NCBI RefSeq assembly: GCF_000173075.1
Contig: NZ_ABVL01000001.1
Span: 372,001-436,000 of the forward strand
DNA length: 64,000 nt
DNA from: Chthoniobacter flavus Ellin428
Lineage (GTDB): Bacteria; Verrucomicrobiota; Verrucomicrobiia; Chthoniobacterales; Chthoniobacteraceae
Direction: 5' to 3'
A program made the position numbers and the translations under genes. Positions 1 through 10,480 of the stretch are shown here, piece after piece; position 1 is the first letter of the stretch; each line of letters begins with the position of its first letter. Under the pieces are notes generated by a model that worked only from the letters and a program-made list of their open reading frames with translations, was not told where the DNA came from and searched no databases.

Positions 1-855
1 GCGGTGTTTCTCGCCGATGCCGAAACGCCGCCAAACCCGGCGAAAGTCATCGAGCGCGCGCGCAAATTCCTGCACGACTTTCCGCGTTCTGCCTATCTGC
101 CTGAAGTGCGAATGAAGCTCGGGCAGACGTATTTCAGCACCGGTGACCATGCGAATGCGGAGACGCAATTCACCTTGATCGCGCGCGAAAATCCCAACGG
201 CCCGTATACGGAGACCGCGCTCTACCTCGCGGGGCAGGCGGCGACGCAATGGCTGGATAGCGGCGCGGTGGATCGCGCCCTGCGCCTCTTTGATGAAGTC
301 GTGAAACTCGACGGCCCGCTCAAGCTCTACGCCCGGCAACAGCAGGCCATCGTGCAAAGCCGGCTCGGCAAGGAGGGTGAAGCCGTGACGATCTACGACC
401 TGATTCTTTCCGCCCAACCGGCGCCGGACCCGGAATTGCGCTACGCCGCGATGTGCAGCAAGGGCGACAATCTCCGCGCGATGGGACGCAAAGAACCGGC
501 GCAACTGGAAGCGGCCGTGACCGTCTTCGATGAACTGGCCGCGCTCCCGGGAGTCACGCCGACGTGGCGCAACCAGGCCCTTTACAAGAAAGGCCTCACC
601 TTGGTGCAACTCAACCGCGAGCCCGAGGCGCTCACCGCGTATTACGACGTGCTCGACAAGACCGTGGCCGAGGGGCGTGAGTTTTTCTGGTTCTACAAGG
701 CGGGTTTCGACGCCGCACATCTCTTCGAGCAAAAGGAAAATTGGAAGGCCGCCATCGGCATCTACCAGAAGATGGCAAAGCTCGAAGGCCCCCGCGCCGC
801 GGATGCCCGCGCCCGGCTCAATCAGCTCCGGTTGGAAAAGTTCATTTGGGAGTGA
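1..855 (+). CDS. TPR-repeat protein, C-terminal part (5' end outside window)
   Basis: The frame is open from the first base, so the true start lies upstream and about 284 C-terminal residues are visible. They are a run of helical hairpins of TPR type: alternating small and aromatic residues with repeated patterns such as Y-L-A-G-Q-A-A and A-L-R-L-F-D-E-V, and repeated references to A-x-x-x-Y/F-D at about 35-residue spacing. Such arrays are protein-binding scaffolds; in this phylum they often sit in the periplasm and belong to the YfgC/BamD-like or outer-membrane tetratricopeptide groups. No catalytic motif is visible. It ends 106 bp before the aminotransferase gene on the same strand, with a palindrome between. 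The partner and the cell location cannot be judged because the N-terminus is missing. Confidence 0.75.
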   Translation, partial: AVFLADAETPPNPAKVIERARKFLHDFPRSAYLPEVRMKLGQTYFSTGDHANAETQFTLIARENPNGPYTETALYLAGQAATQWLDSGAVDRALRLFDEVVKLDGPLKLYARQQQAIVQSRLGKEGEAVTIYDLILSAQPAPDPELRYAAMCSKGDNLRAMGRKEPAQLEAAVTVFDELAALPGVTPTWRNQALYKKGLTLVQLNREPEALTAYYDVLDKTVAEGREFFWFYKAGFDAAHLFEQKENWKAAIGIYQKMAKLEGPRAADARARLNQLRLEKFIWE

Positions 856-872
856 CGTGAACTTTTCGATTT

Positions 873-888
873 CGAATTTCGAAATTCG
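873..888. repeat. Perfect 16-bp AT-rich palindrome
   Basis: The two 8-base halves (873-880 and 881-888) are exact reverse complements and lie in the gap between the TPR gene and the aminotransferase gene. The surrounding sequence repeats TTTCGA/TTCGAA words. It is one of several intergenic inverted repeats in this window made of short repeated words. It lacks a T-run, so a terminator role is unproven. Confidence 0.55.
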
Positions 889-961
889 GATGTAGAAACA
901 CCGCCCCTTTCCGTCCTGCGACTTTGCGGAGAGGCACTTCACCAATCACCATCACTTCCAA

Positions 962-2032
962 ATGCCCAAGCTTTTCATTCCCGGCCCCGTTCAGGTTTCT
1001 GAGAAAACGTTCCGCGCTTTTTGCCAGCCGATGATCGGTCACCGCAGCGGCGACTTCAAAAAGCTTTACGCCTCGATTCATCCGCGCCTGCAGGAGCTCT
1101 TCGGCACGCAGCAGCCGGTGTTCCTGTCCACGTCGTCGGCATGGGGCGTCATGGAAGGCGCGCTCCGCAACCTCGTCGGCACCGGCAAGGTGCTGAACTG
1201 CATGTGCGGCGCATTTTCGGACAAATGGTTCGACGTTTCGAAGAAGTGCGGCAAGGAAGCCGTGGCGCTGCAGGTCGAGTGGGGCCAGCCCATTCGCGGC
1301 GAGCAGATTCGCGAGCAGCTCAAGCAGGGCGGCTTTGATGCCGTGACCGTCATTCACAACGAAACCTCGACCGGCGTGATGAGCGACATCCGCGAAATCG
1401 CCGAGGCCGTCCGTGAATTTCCGGAAACGATGCTCATCGTCGATACGGTGTCGTCGTTCAGCACCATGCCGATCCCGATGGATGAACTCGGCATCGACGT
1501 CCTCCTCACCGGCTCGCAGAAGGCGCTCGCCCTGCCTCCCGGCCTCGCGCTCTTCTCGGCCAGCAAGAAGGCGATGGAGCGTGCCGGCACGGTGAAGGGC
1601 CGCGGCTACTATTTTGACTTCCTCGAGTTTGCCAAGAACCAGGCCGACGACATGACCCCGAGCACGCCGAGCATTTCGCACATCTACGCGCTGCAGTCGA
1701 AGCTCGACGACATCTTTACCGAGGGCGTCGCCGCCCGCCACGCCCGCCATGCCCAGCTCAATGCCATGGTCCACGAGTGGGTGAAAAAGAAGGGCTTCGA
1801 ATTCTTCGCGCCCGAGGGCTACCGCTCGAAGTCGCTGACCTGCGTGGCCAACAATCGCAACATCGACGTGCCCGCCCTGCTCGCCGCGCTCAAGAGCAAG
1901 CACGGCTTCATCATTGATGGCGGCTACGGCAAGCTGAAGGGCAAGACCTTCCGCCTGTCGAACATGGGCGACGAGACCCGCGAGACCATCACCGAGTTGC
2001 TCACCGCGCTCGACGCAGAAATTCCGGCGTAA
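962..2032 (+). CDS. Class V aminotransferase (alanine-glyoxylate / serine-pyruvate type)
   Basis: A 356-residue fold-type I PLP enzyme. It opens with the family motif FIPGPVQVSE, has the aromatic/cofactor region near residues 56-66 (LSTSSAWGVMEG), Asp161 (IVDTVSS) to bind the pyridine nitrogen and Lys187 (TGSQKALALPPG) to form the Schiff base. The length matches alanine-glyoxylate and serine-pyruvate transaminases, which move the amino group of alanine or serine to glyoxylate or pyruvate in the cytosol. The substrate cannot be fixed from sequence; relatives act as phosphoserine or 2-aminoethylphosphonate transaminases, though no phosphonate genes lie nearby. It seems to be a single-gene unit followed by a hairpin terminator. 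The start ATG is the first in frame that keeps the N-terminal motif. Confidence 0.85.
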   Translation: MPKLFIPGPVQVSEKTFRAFCQPMIGHRSGDFKKLYASIHPRLQELFGTQQPVFLSTSSAWGVMEGALRNLVGTGKVLNCMCGAFSDKWFDVSKKCGKEAVALQVEWGQPIRGEQIREQLKQGGFDAVTVIHNETSTGVMSDIREIAEAVREFPETMLIVDTVSSFSTMPIPMDELGIDVLLTGSQKALALPPGLALFSASKKAMERAGTVKGRGYYFDFLEFAKNQADDMTPSTPSISHIYALQSKLDDIFTEGVAARHARHAQLNAMVHEWVKKKGFEFFAPEGYRSKSLTCVANNRNIDVPALLAALKSKHGFIIDGGYGKLKGKTFRLSNMGDETRETITELLTALDAEIPA

Positions 2033-2073
2033 GCCGGTGGGCGGCGGCCTCGATTGGCCGTATCCGTAGTCTA

Positions 2074-2103
2074 AAAATCCGCGGCTCATCTGCCGCGGTT
2101 TTA
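2074..2103 (+). terminator. Rho-independent terminator after the aminotransferase gene
   Basis: A perfect GC stem (CCGCGG at 2079-2084 with CCGCGG at 2093-2098) and an 8-base loop are flanked by AAAAAT on the left and TTTTA on the right. It starts 42 bp after the aminotransferase stop. The A-run before the stem would also let it work weakly on the other strand. Confidence 0.7.
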
Positions 2104-2185
2104 CCCATTGCCAGAGGGGCAGCTTTGTGCGAGACAACGCGGTCTCGTTCCCCTCCTTTCAAGCTGTCCTAACCCTTCCCGCGCG

Positions 2186-5100
2186 ATGGATATTTCGAAG
2201 ATGATCGAATGGGCCTCCCGTGTGGCTCGCCAGGTGTTCCTTGCTTTGGCTTTATTGATCGGTGTCCTCGCCTTGGAGGTCCACGCCCCAGACCGCGGGA
2301 AGCGTGGATACGACATTCCGAGCGACAGTGACGGGCGGGCAGAACGTCGTCCCGCGCCGCTGTCGTCCAGCCCCGACGGCAAGATCGTTGTCGCCGGTGG
2401 ATTTACCCACTGTCGGAACTTTCTTTCCCACCACCACTCGAAACAACATCGCACGGCTCAATGCCGACGGCAGCCTGGATGCCGGCTTTAATCCTGGCAC
2501 CGGGGCAAATGGCACCGTGGATTGTCTCGCCATTCAGCCGGACGGCAAAATCCTCGCGGGTGGTCTTTTCACCACCATGAATGGTCAGGCGGCGAGCTTT
2601 TTATGTCGCTTCAATGCCGACGGTAGTCTCGATTCCGGATTCACGACCGGCATTGTAGGTAGTGAGGTGCTGGGCATTGCGCTGCAACCCGATGGCAAGA
2701 TTATCGCCGTCGGTGGTTTCGGCGTCGTCAATGGCTCCAGCCAAACCCACATCACCCGTTTGAATGCCGATGGAGCGCTCGACCCAACCTTTTCGCCCAC
2801 GGTCGGCGCGAACGGCCAGATCAACTGCGTCGCGCTGCAGCCAGATGGAAGGATCGTCATCGGCGGATTGTTTACGACCGTCAACGGCGCCCCGACGAAT
2901 CGGATCGCCCGGCTCACGTCCACGGGACTTTCCGATAGTTCATTCAATCCCGGAACGGGCGCGAATAGCAGCGTGGTCAGCATCGCCTTGCAACCGGATG
3001 GCAAGATTCTCCTGGGCGGGTCATTTGCCACCATCAATGGAACTTCGCGCAGCGGAATCGCGCGGCTGAATAGCGATGGCACCTTGGAGAACGCCACCAC
3101 CTTCAATCCCGGTACCGGCCCGGGTGGCACCATTAACAACCTGGCTCTGCAAACCGACGGCAAGATCCTCTGCGGTGGCGGTTTCTCTACCTTCAATGGT
3201 TCGCCGCGCTCCAATCTGGTGCGGCTCGGGAGTGACGGCACCTTGGAAAGTGCGGCTGCCTTCAGCGCGGGAGTAAGTGGGACCATTTACAGCATCGCAC
3301 TCCAAGGGGACGGGAAGATTCTCCTGGGCGGCAGCTTTGCAGTTTCCTTCGATAATTTGGTCGTCCGTTTGTTGAACAGCACGGCCACGGCCTCGCTGAC
3401 CACATCGAATCCCACTCTCGCTCAGTGGATGCGCAGCGGGGCCTGCGGAGAGATCTCGACCGCGACTTTCGAACTCTCCACCGACAACGGCAATACTTGG
3501 AGTTCCTTGGGCAGTGGTTCCCGGATCAGCGGCGGCTGGCAATGGACCGGTCCGAGCCTTCCCGCGAGCGGTTATCTCCGCGCTCGAGGATACGAGACCA
3601 CCGGAGCGGGGGATGGGGCGGTCAGTCTAATTGAGCAGGTGGTCCCGTTCGGCGGTGCTTCCCAAGCGCCAGTAGCGAATACCCTACCGGCGAAGCTTAC
3701 GGCCAGCGGGACCACTTCCTCCGTTGTGGACGGTGCGGTGCTCAATGCCAGCGTGAATGCGCTGGGGAACAGTACTACCGTCACGTTCCAGTATGGGTTC
3801 AGCGACAGCTACGGCGCCAGTGTCGCGGCGACGGCATCCCCCGTCAGTGGCAGCAATTTCTCGGCGGTTAGTGCTCCGATCAGCAATCTGATCGCCAATT
3901 TTACCTATCACTATCGTGTGGTGGCGGTGAGTTCCACGGGCACCACCTACGGTAATGATCTCACTTTTATCGCGCTGAACCAAAACGCCACTTTGACGAC
4001 CTTGGGAGTCACCGGCGTTTCCCTGACCCCGCCTTTCAATCAATTCGCGGGAGCCGGGACCTACAATGCCGTGCTTCCGACGAATGCGACGACGGCGACG
4101 ATCAACTTCACTCTTTCAGATCCAAATGCCTCGGCCAGCGTCAACGGAATTGCCTTGCCGAGCGGAACCACGGGCGCCGTGGTCGCCGTGGCCCCCGGAA
4201 ATACGACCATCCCACTGGTCGTTACTGCTCAAAACGGGATCACGCAGAATACTTACCCCATCCTCCTAACCGTCCCGACTCTACCAACAGCTGCCACCGG
4301 CCACCCCGATGTCGCGGATACTTACGCCGTGTTGAAGGCCTCCGTTGACGCCATGGATACCAGCGCATCCGTCACCTTCCAGTATGGGCTCGATACGAAC
4401 TACGGGACCACCGTTGCCGGACCTATCATTGGCAGCGGCTTCACCCAGATTCGAGGACTCAAGGTCACCGGCCTTTTGCCAGGTACCACTTACCACTACC
4501 AGGTCACTATAACCAACAGCCAGGGTACCGTGACGAGTAATGATGGCGTTTTCACCACGGCCCTGACGCTACCACCGGGCAGTATCGACGATAGTTTTAA
4601 TCCCAATGTGACCACCATCCAGGCTACGGCCATACAACCGGATGGCCGCATCGTGGTCGGTGGCTTTTTTGGTCAGGTTCAGGGAAAAGCATTCAACAAT
4701 ATCGCCCGGCTCAATCGGGACGGTTCTTTCGACACGAGCTTCAGTGCCGCGGCGGACTCGATCGTGAACTGCGTGGCCGTGCAGAGTGACGGGAAAATCC
4801 TCATCGGCGGTTCTTTCTTTCATGTGAACGGCGTAGCCGTGAAAAATTTTGCGCGGCTCAATCCCGACGGGTCGCTCGATACCAGTTTTGCCGTCGCAGT
4901 GGATGACAGCGTCAGCTCGATCGCCTTCCAGCCCGATGGCAAAATCTTGATCGGTGGTTTTTTTTCCACTGTGGGAACGACCTTCCAGAAATACCTCGCC
5001 CGCCTCAATGGCGATGGTTCTCTCGACACAAGCTTTGCGCCCTCGGTCGATGTTTGGGTCGAGAGTGCCGCCCTTCAAGACGACGGCCGGATCGTCATTG

Positions 5101-6629
5101 GCGGTTTCTTTTCCAAGGTGAACGGTGTGGCCCAAAAAGGGATCGCTCGCCTGAATGCCAATGGCACCACGGACAGCACTTTTACCGCTACCACGAATAA
5201 CGCGGTCGACAGCGTAGTGGTGCAGCCAGATGGCAGTGTCGTCCTCACGGGGCAATTCACTGCGGTGAACGGCATTACGCGCAACCATGCCGCTCGCGTG
5301 GCTTCCGATGGAACGCTCGATGCGAATTTCGACCCCAATACGGATGGGCGGGTTTTCACTGCCGCCCTCCAGACAGACGGCAAAGTCGTAATCGGCGGTT
5401 TTTTCAGCAACGTCGGAACGACCGGGCGCAATAACATCGCCCGTTTCAATACCGATGGGACGCTGGATACCGCCTTCGATCCGGATGCCAACGCAATGGT
5501 CTATTCCGTGGCGTTCCAAGCCAATGGAGAGGTGCTCGCGGGCGGGGCCTTCAACACGATGTTCGGGGAGGCGCATGAGGGTTTGGCGCTGTTGGAAAGT
5601 GATCCTGCTCTACAGATGTTGTCCGTCCCTGATCTCACGCAGATCGAGTGGAACCGGAGTGGTGCAGGGCCGGAGATCGCCGGGGTGACTTTCGATCTCT
5701 CCAACGACGGCGGGGCAACTTGGAACGCGCTTGGGAATGGCGTGCGAATCAGCGGCGGCTGGCAACTCGTCGGGTTGAGCCTGCCTTCCAGCGGATTGAT
5801 TCGCGCCCGCGGTTGGGCGAGGGGCGGGAAACAAGGCGGCAGCTCGGGCATTCTCGAGCAGGATTTTTCCTATCCGCTTTCCGATCCGGTGGCGCCGCAA
5901 ATCAGCGTGCAGCAACCCGCGGGCGTCGTGCTCACCTCCGGTGGCAGCACGGTCGATTTTGGTGCGCTTCTTCCCGGTGCGAACGCCGCCCAGACCTTCA
6001 CCGTGTTCAATACCGGCAATGCCGATCTCACCAATCTTGCCATTACCATCGATGGTTTGAATGCGACTGACTTTGTCGTTACCTACGCGCCGGCTTCCGT
6101 CCTCAGCGCTGGCGAGAGTGCGACCTTTGCGGTGCAATTCATTCCCGGCGCGGCCGGCCCGCGCAGTGCCGCGCTGCATGTGGCGAGCAATGCCGCCAGC
6201 AACAATCCTTTCAATATCAGCCTGACCGGCACTGGGCTGACGCAACTGCAGAATTGGCGCCTGACCTGGTTTGGCACCACCTCGGCCACGGGCAATGCCG
6301 CTGATACTGCGGATTTCGATGGCGATGGCGTGCCGAATCTCCTCGAGTTTGCCATTGGCAGCGACCCGACGCATGCCACTGCGGCGCCGGGCCATATCAC
6401 CCACAACGGCAGCAATCTCGTCTTCACCTACCCGCGCGCCGATGGGGCGATGGCTGATGGTATCAGCTTCATTGTCGAGTGGAGCGATTCGCTCTCGTCC
6501 AATAGCTGGAGCAGCGTCGGCGTCTCCGAAACGATTCTTTCCGACAATGGCACGGTCCAGCAGGTGCAAGCGACGCTGCCCGACGGCGGTCGGAGCCAGC
6601 GATTCGTCCGCCTGCGCGTGACGCATTAG
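2186..6629 (+). CDS. Large secreted delta-60 repeat (beta-propeller-like) protein; 5' end interrupted by four frameshifts
   Basis: The joined product is about 1479 residues. A signal peptide (MDISKMIEW..., hydrophobic LALALLIGVLAL) starts at 2186 but in another frame from the body; removing one C from each of four C-runs (2286-2289, 2351-2353, 2371-2374, 2406-2408) restores one frame and recreates the first repeat. The body holds two blocks of seven delta-60 repeats (core Q-P-D-G-K-I-x-x-G-G). Each block closes with the same module (ISGGWQ...RARG). Between them lie two FN3-like domains (TYHY) and a cadherin-like beta sandwich. After block two comes an ASPM/SPD-2/Hydin-like domain and a C-terminal tail with FDGDGVPNLLEFAIG. 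Family knowledge suggests an extracellular or surface protein; its ligand is unknown. As written, the longest open stretch begins at 2262. Confidence 0.8.
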
Positions 6630-6733
6630 AAGCCTCAATGCGTAAACACAGCCTGGGCTCCTGATGTATTCGATCGTCGAAGTGACAGCGGGGGCGATGG
6701 AAGGGGCACAGCTTTAGCTACGAATCCGCGCGG

Positions 6734-7873
6734 ATGCCACGTGGCAATAGCTTCACCTTTCTTCGGCTTGCGTTCGCGCTGGCCGTTTTGTTTTCCCATT
6801 CCTTTGGGTTGGGGGGCTTTGGCGTCGACCCGTTACTCGCGTTTTCGCACGGTCAAATGCAAATCGGTGAGCTGGCGGTCCTGGGATTTTTTGTCATTAG
6901 CGGGTTTCTCATCACCGCGTCCGCTTTGCGTCAGCCGTCGATTCGACAATTCGCGCTCAATCGCGCCGCGCGCATCGCGCCCGGTTTCTGGGCGGTGCAA
7001 CTGCTGACCGTTTTCGTCCTCGCCCCGGCGATCACGCTCGCGAGATACGGCCATTTCCTGGATTACTGGGGAAGCATTCTCGTCGGCCCCAATTCGGCCT
7101 GGGACTACCTGTGGCGCAACGCTGCTTTTCGGATCGTGCAGTACCCGATCACGAATCTCTTTGCGCACAATCCATTGGCGGGCGCGGTCAATGGCTCCCT
7201 GTGGTCACTGGGACCGGAGGTGACCTGTTACGTTTGTCTTGGCCTGGCGACTTTCTTCGGGACACTGCGGTGGAAATACACCGGTCCACTCTGTTTTCTC
7301 CTCTTCTACGGTTTCCATCAGCTCGCTCTGATTCGCCCGGAAACGGGGGTCGCAGTCGCGCGGGTGATGGAAAACGGTTTCATTTTCGGACTCCACCAGC
7401 CGCTTTATCGTTCGGTGTTTCTCGCCTTCCTCGCCGGGATGGCTTGTTACCAATTTCGGGAGGCTCTCCGCTGGAAGGGCTGGCTGGCGGCTGTGGCTGG
7501 TGCGGCATTGCTCATCACCTGCTGGGTGGGCGGTTTCGATTTCGCGTGGCCCATCGCCTGGCCGTACCTGGTGCTGTATCTGGCTCATCGGCTGCCCTTC
7601 GAGCGGGTGGAAAAGTGGGGCGACTTTTCCTACGGCATCTACATTTACGCGTTCCCCATTCAGCAGTGCCTCGCGCTCGCGAAGGTGCAGCGCCTTGGAT
7701 TCATGGCATTCCTTGGCGCGTCGGCAATCTTGTCGATTCTGGCGGGGGCGGCCAGTTGGTTCCTGCTCGAGCGGTGCGTGCTGAGGTGGGCGCGGACATT
7801 TTCCGAGCGGTCGCGAGGGACGAAGCCGGTGGAAGTGGCCAGGCAGCTCAAGTTATTGCCCGAGGAAAGCTAG
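6734..7873 (+). CDS. Acyltransferase 3 family integral membrane protein
   Basis: 379 residues with about ten hydrophobic segments. The N-terminus carries the family signature: NSFTFLRLAFALAVLFSHSF with the conserved His in FSHS, then VLGFFVISGFLI, and later NGSLWSLGPEVTCY, which matches the common W-S-L-x-x-E motif. Members of this family (OafA, NodX and others) transfer acetyl or other acyl groups from the cytoplasm to sugars on cell-surface polysaccharides or on small molecules. No polysaccharide genes lie next to it, so the acceptor is unknown. It stands between the delta-60 protein gene and the Tat oxidoreductase gene, with more than 100 bp on either side, so it is probably transcribed alone. 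The ATG gives the full first transmembrane segment. Confidence 0.85.
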   Translation: MPRGNSFTFLRLAFALAVLFSHSFGLGGFGVDPLLAFSHGQMQIGELAVLGFFVISGFLITASALRQPSIRQFALNRAARIAPGFWAVQLLTVFVLAPAITLARYGHFLDYWGSILVGPNSAWDYLWRNAAFRIVQYPITNLFAHNPLAGAVNGSLWSLGPEVTCYVCLGLATFFGTLRWKYTGPLCFLLFYGFHQLALIRPETGVAVARVMENGFIFGLHQPLYRSVFLAFLAGMACYQFREALRWKGWLAAVAGAALLITCWVGGFDFAWPIAWPYLVLYLAHRLPFERVEKWGDFSYGIYIYAFPIQQCLALAKVQRLGFMAFLGASAILSILAGAASWFLLERCVLRWARTFSERSRGTKPVEVARQLKLLPEES

Positions 7874-7992
7874 CGGTAGCCGCCAAAGATCACTGGCGCG
7901 GTGGGGCCGGGAAGAGTGGAAGCGATGCCATGCGTCCTCTCTCCCGCATTGACCGGGCGCGGGCTTTTTCTGATGTTTCACAGCCTCTCACC

Positions 7993-9312
7993 ATGAACTC
8001 ACCCCTAGACAACTCCTCCATCAATCGTCGCAGTTTTCTTCGCACCACCACCGGCGCTGCCGCTGCCCTCGGCGCACTTTCCGTTGAACGTTTCGCGCAT
8101 GCCGCGGAAGGCGGGCCGCTGAAGCTCGGCATGGTGGGTTGCGGTGGCCGTGGCACCGGCGCCACGAACCAGGCGCTGCATTCCATGGAAAACATCCAAC
8201 TCGTCGCCGTCGGCGAGTTGTTCAAGGACATCGCGGACAAGGCGATCAGCAATCTCTCGGCGATGAACTCGACGAAAGTCGATGTGGCGCCCGATCACCT
8301 TTTTCTCGGTTTCGATGCTTACAAGAAGGTGATCGCGGCGTGCGACGTTGTCGTCCTTGCCACGCCGCCGACCTATCGTCCGATGATGTTTGAAGAGGCG
8401 GTCCGCCAGGGCAAACACGCCTTCCTCGAAAAGCCGGTGGCCGTCGATGCCATCGGCATCCGTCGCGTGCTCAAGGCTGCCGAGGAAGCGAAGAAGAAGA
8501 ATCTCAAGGTGGGCGTGGGCCTGCAGCGCCGGCACAAGCCCGGCTATCTCGAAGCGGTGAAGCGTGTGCAGGATGGCGCGATCGGCGACGTCATGTATGG
8601 CCGCACGTTCTGGGACATGGGCGCGGCGCGCGCCTTCGTGAAGCGCAAGCCGGAGTGGAACGAACTCGAGTTCCAATTGCACAACCAGTTCTACTTCGCC
8701 TGGCTGTGCGGCGACATCATCGTCGACCAGGGCTTGCACAACATCGACGTCTTTAACTGGATCAAGGGTGCCTATCCCATCACGGCCAAGGGTGTGTGCG
8801 GGGCGGAAGTGCGTCGCGGCGAGAATGCCGGCTGGCTCATGGATCACTTCGCCATCGAGTTCGAATACGCCGACGGCTCGCGGCTCTTTCACCAGAACCG
8901 GCAGATTCCGGATTGCTGGAACTACGTCGCGGAAAATGCGCACGGCACGAAGGGTTCGCTGGAGTGCATCAACGACCGCACGATCTTCAACATTACGGGT
9001 CCGAACGAGTGGCACTACCAAAAGGAAAACCCAATCATCGATCCCTACCAGCAGGAGCACAATGACCTGTTCAAGGCGATCACCCACAACGAGCCCTATA
9101 TGGAAGCCGAGCGCGGCGCGAAGAGCACGATGACGGCGATCATGGGCCGCATGGCCGGCTGGAGTGGACAACTGATGAAGTGGGATGAAGCGATTGCCAG
9201 CGAGGTGCCGTTTGGCAAGGAGTTCCAGGATCTGAATGGACAGCCGCCCATCCTGCCCGAGGCGGATGGCACGTACAAGTTGCCGACGATCGGCAAATAC
9301 AAGGCGATCTAA
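7993..9312 (+). CDS. Tat-exported Gfo/Idh/MocA family oxidoreductase
   Basis: 439 residues. The N-terminus is a twin-arginine signal (N-R-R-S-F-L-R, then an Ala-rich core) ending near AHAAEG. The Rossmann nucleotide-binding motif follows (GMVGCGGRGTGA), then EKPVAVD, the family's E-K-P signature, and a C-terminal alpha/beta domain with GDIIVDQGLHNIDVFNW. Family members use NAD(P) to oxidise or reduce sugars and inositols; exported members with this signal are expanded in Verrucomicrobia and Planctomycetes and are thought to act on glycans outside the cytoplasm with a tightly bound cofactor. I chose the ATG at 7993 because it begins the Tat signal; the frame is open far upstream but without recognisable protein. 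It is followed by a long nested hairpin and seems monocistronic. Confidence 0.88.
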   Translation: MNSPLDNSSINRRSFLRTTTGAAAALGALSVERFAHAAEGGPLKLGMVGCGGRGTGATNQALHSMENIQLVAVGELFKDIADKAISNLSAMNSTKVDVAPDHLFLGFDAYKKVIAACDVVVLATPPTYRPMMFEEAVRQGKHAFLEKPVAVDAIGIRRVLKAAEEAKKKNLKVGVGLQRRHKPGYLEAVKRVQDGAIGDVMYGRTFWDMGAARAFVKRKPEWNELEFQLHNQFYFAWLCGDIIVDQGLHNIDVFNWIKGAYPITAKGVCGAEVRRGENAGWLMDHFAIEFEYADGSRLFHQNRQIPDCWNYVAENAHGTKGSLECINDRTIFNITGPNEWHYQKENPIIDPYQQEHNDLFKAITHNEPYMEAERGAKSTMTAIMGRMAGWSGQLMKWDEAIASEVPFGKEFQDLNGQPPILPEADGTYKLPTIGKYKAI

Positions 9313-9433
9313 GAGACTGTGAAAAAGTGCCCGCGAATTACGCGAATGACACAAATGGGCGTATTTTTCATTGGCGTCATCTGTGTGATTCGCGGGCCAA
9401 ATAATCTCGCTGCCGCTTTATTTCACAGTCTCT
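9312..9433. repeat. 122-bp nested inverted repeat (intergenic hairpin)
   Basis: The outer arms are perfect over 13 bp (9312-9324 AGAGACTGTGAAA and 9421-9433). The inner arms are perfect over 10 bp (9329-9338 and 9388-9397) and extend with mismatches to about 27 bp using GCGAAT and GACACA words. The left arm overlaps the last base of the oxidoreductase stop codon. It may act as a terminator or RNA 3' end; the low GC of the loop side (GTATTTTTCATT) supports a folded RNA rather than a protein-coding stretch. Confidence 0.7.
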
Positions 9434-9643
9434 AAGATCGCGGTCGCTCACTGCGGATGAAATTCAGCGCCGCTCGCGCGTAGTCGCGGGCGGCGTTTTT
9501 CTTTGGCGGCTGGGTGGCCCTCGCATCAGTCCTATTCTTCCTCTCATTCCTATCCGGCGTGCCGCTTCAGCGAGTAGGAAAATCCCCGCCGACACACATT
9601 TCCGCAAGATCGGGTCTGCCCCCGCCGTATTCTCTCCCAAACC
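9434..9643. other. Non-coding gap before the unknown secreted pair
   Basis: About 210 bp between the nested hairpin and the next gene. I see only a short GC-rich stretch (GGCGCCGCTCGCGCGTAGTCGCGGGCGGC, read across 9459-9495) that can fold on itself, and no convincing promoter boxes or open frame with protein-like composition. Confidence 0.4.
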
Positions 9644-10480
9644 ATGAATCGCTTCCCGCCCATTACGTGTCTGGTGCTGCTTGCCGCTCTCCCGGTCATC
9701 GCCAACGACGGCGCCATGCACGATGGCTCGCGCGGGCCGGAACCGCTGGAGAAAACCGAGAGCCCGGTGCGCATGGTTTCCGAGCACATCGAAGTGCAAT
9801 TTGGGGCGAAGCGCAGCACGGTGCATTGCACCTTTCATTTTCGCAACACCCAGACCGACGCGCCGGTGACCCAACTCCTCGGCTTTCCCGACGAGGGCGC
9901 CGCGATTGATGGCGCTCGCCGGCGCGGTTGGCCGCTCATGGATCCGACGCTCTCGCCGATCATCCGCATGCGCACGGCGGTGAATCGCCGGCCGGTGAAA
10001 TCGCAACTGCACGTGGTGGAGGTCGCGCCGGGTGAGGAGGGGGGACACTTCGCGTTTTGGGATGCGCATCATCAGCACGGCATCAGCGCCTGGTACACGC
10101 TGGAGGTGAAATTTCCGGTGGGGCGCGACGTGGTCGTCGAGCGCTTCTATACCGTCGAGAACGGCTGGACGATGCCGAGCGTGCGCTACTTCCACTACAC
10201 TACCGAAACGGGTGGTGCGTGGAAGGGGACGATCGGGCGATTGCAGGCCGACGTGACGCTGCGCGATGGGCTGACCGCTTCGCGATTGGTCTGGCCGGGG
10301 ACGAGTATCAGTGACTCGAAATTCGAGAAGGGGCGTCCCGGCACCACTGAGCCCGAACGCGCCGCATGGCAGGTGCGCGACGCGCGCCATCTGCGCCTGG
10401 TGTGGAAGGAATTCGAACCGCGCACCGAGCCGGAGCATCGCGGGTTTACCATCTCGCGTCGCGCACCTTCCGACGCATGA
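9644..10480 (+). CDS. Secreted protein of unknown function (DUF4424-like beta protein possible)
   Basis: 278 residues. A signal peptide (MNRFPPITCLVLLAALPVIA) is cleaved near IAND. The mature part looks beta-rich, with alternating strands (V-R-M-V-S-E-H-I-E-V-Q-F, V-H-C-T-F-H-F-R-N) that resemble the start of DUF4424-type proteins, where a conserved segment describes how a surface-exposed strand changes under modification. No catalytic residues can be named. The gene ends in ATGA, overlapping the start of the next gene by 4 bp, so the two products are almost certainly made together and may act together in the periplasm. I do not recognise the function; the DUF4424 resemblance is a weak impression that a profile search would settle. 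Confidence 0.6.
   Translation: MNRFPPITCLVLLAALPVIANDGAMHDGSRGPEPLEKTESPVRMVSEHIEVQFGAKRSTVHCTFHFRNTQTDAPVTQLLGFPDEGAAIDGARRRGWPLMDPTLSPIIRMRTAVNRRPVKSQLHVVEVAPGEEGGHFAFWDAHHQHGISAWYTLEVKFPVGRDVVVERFYTVENGWTMPSVRYFHYTTETGGAWKGTIGRLQADVTLRDGLTASRLVWPGTSISDSKFEKGRPGTTEPERAAWQVRDARHLRLVWKEFEPRTEPEHRGFTISRRAPSDA

Noticed and set aside
842..2137. 431-codon minus-strand frame across the aminotransferase
   Set aside because: It is the antisense shadow of a gene with intact PLP-site motifs, and its own translation has no family features.
7111..7990. N-terminal extension of the Gfo/Idh oxidoreductase
   Set aside because: The frame is open, but it overlaps the acyltransferase gene and has no protein features; the Tat signal at 7993 marks the real start.
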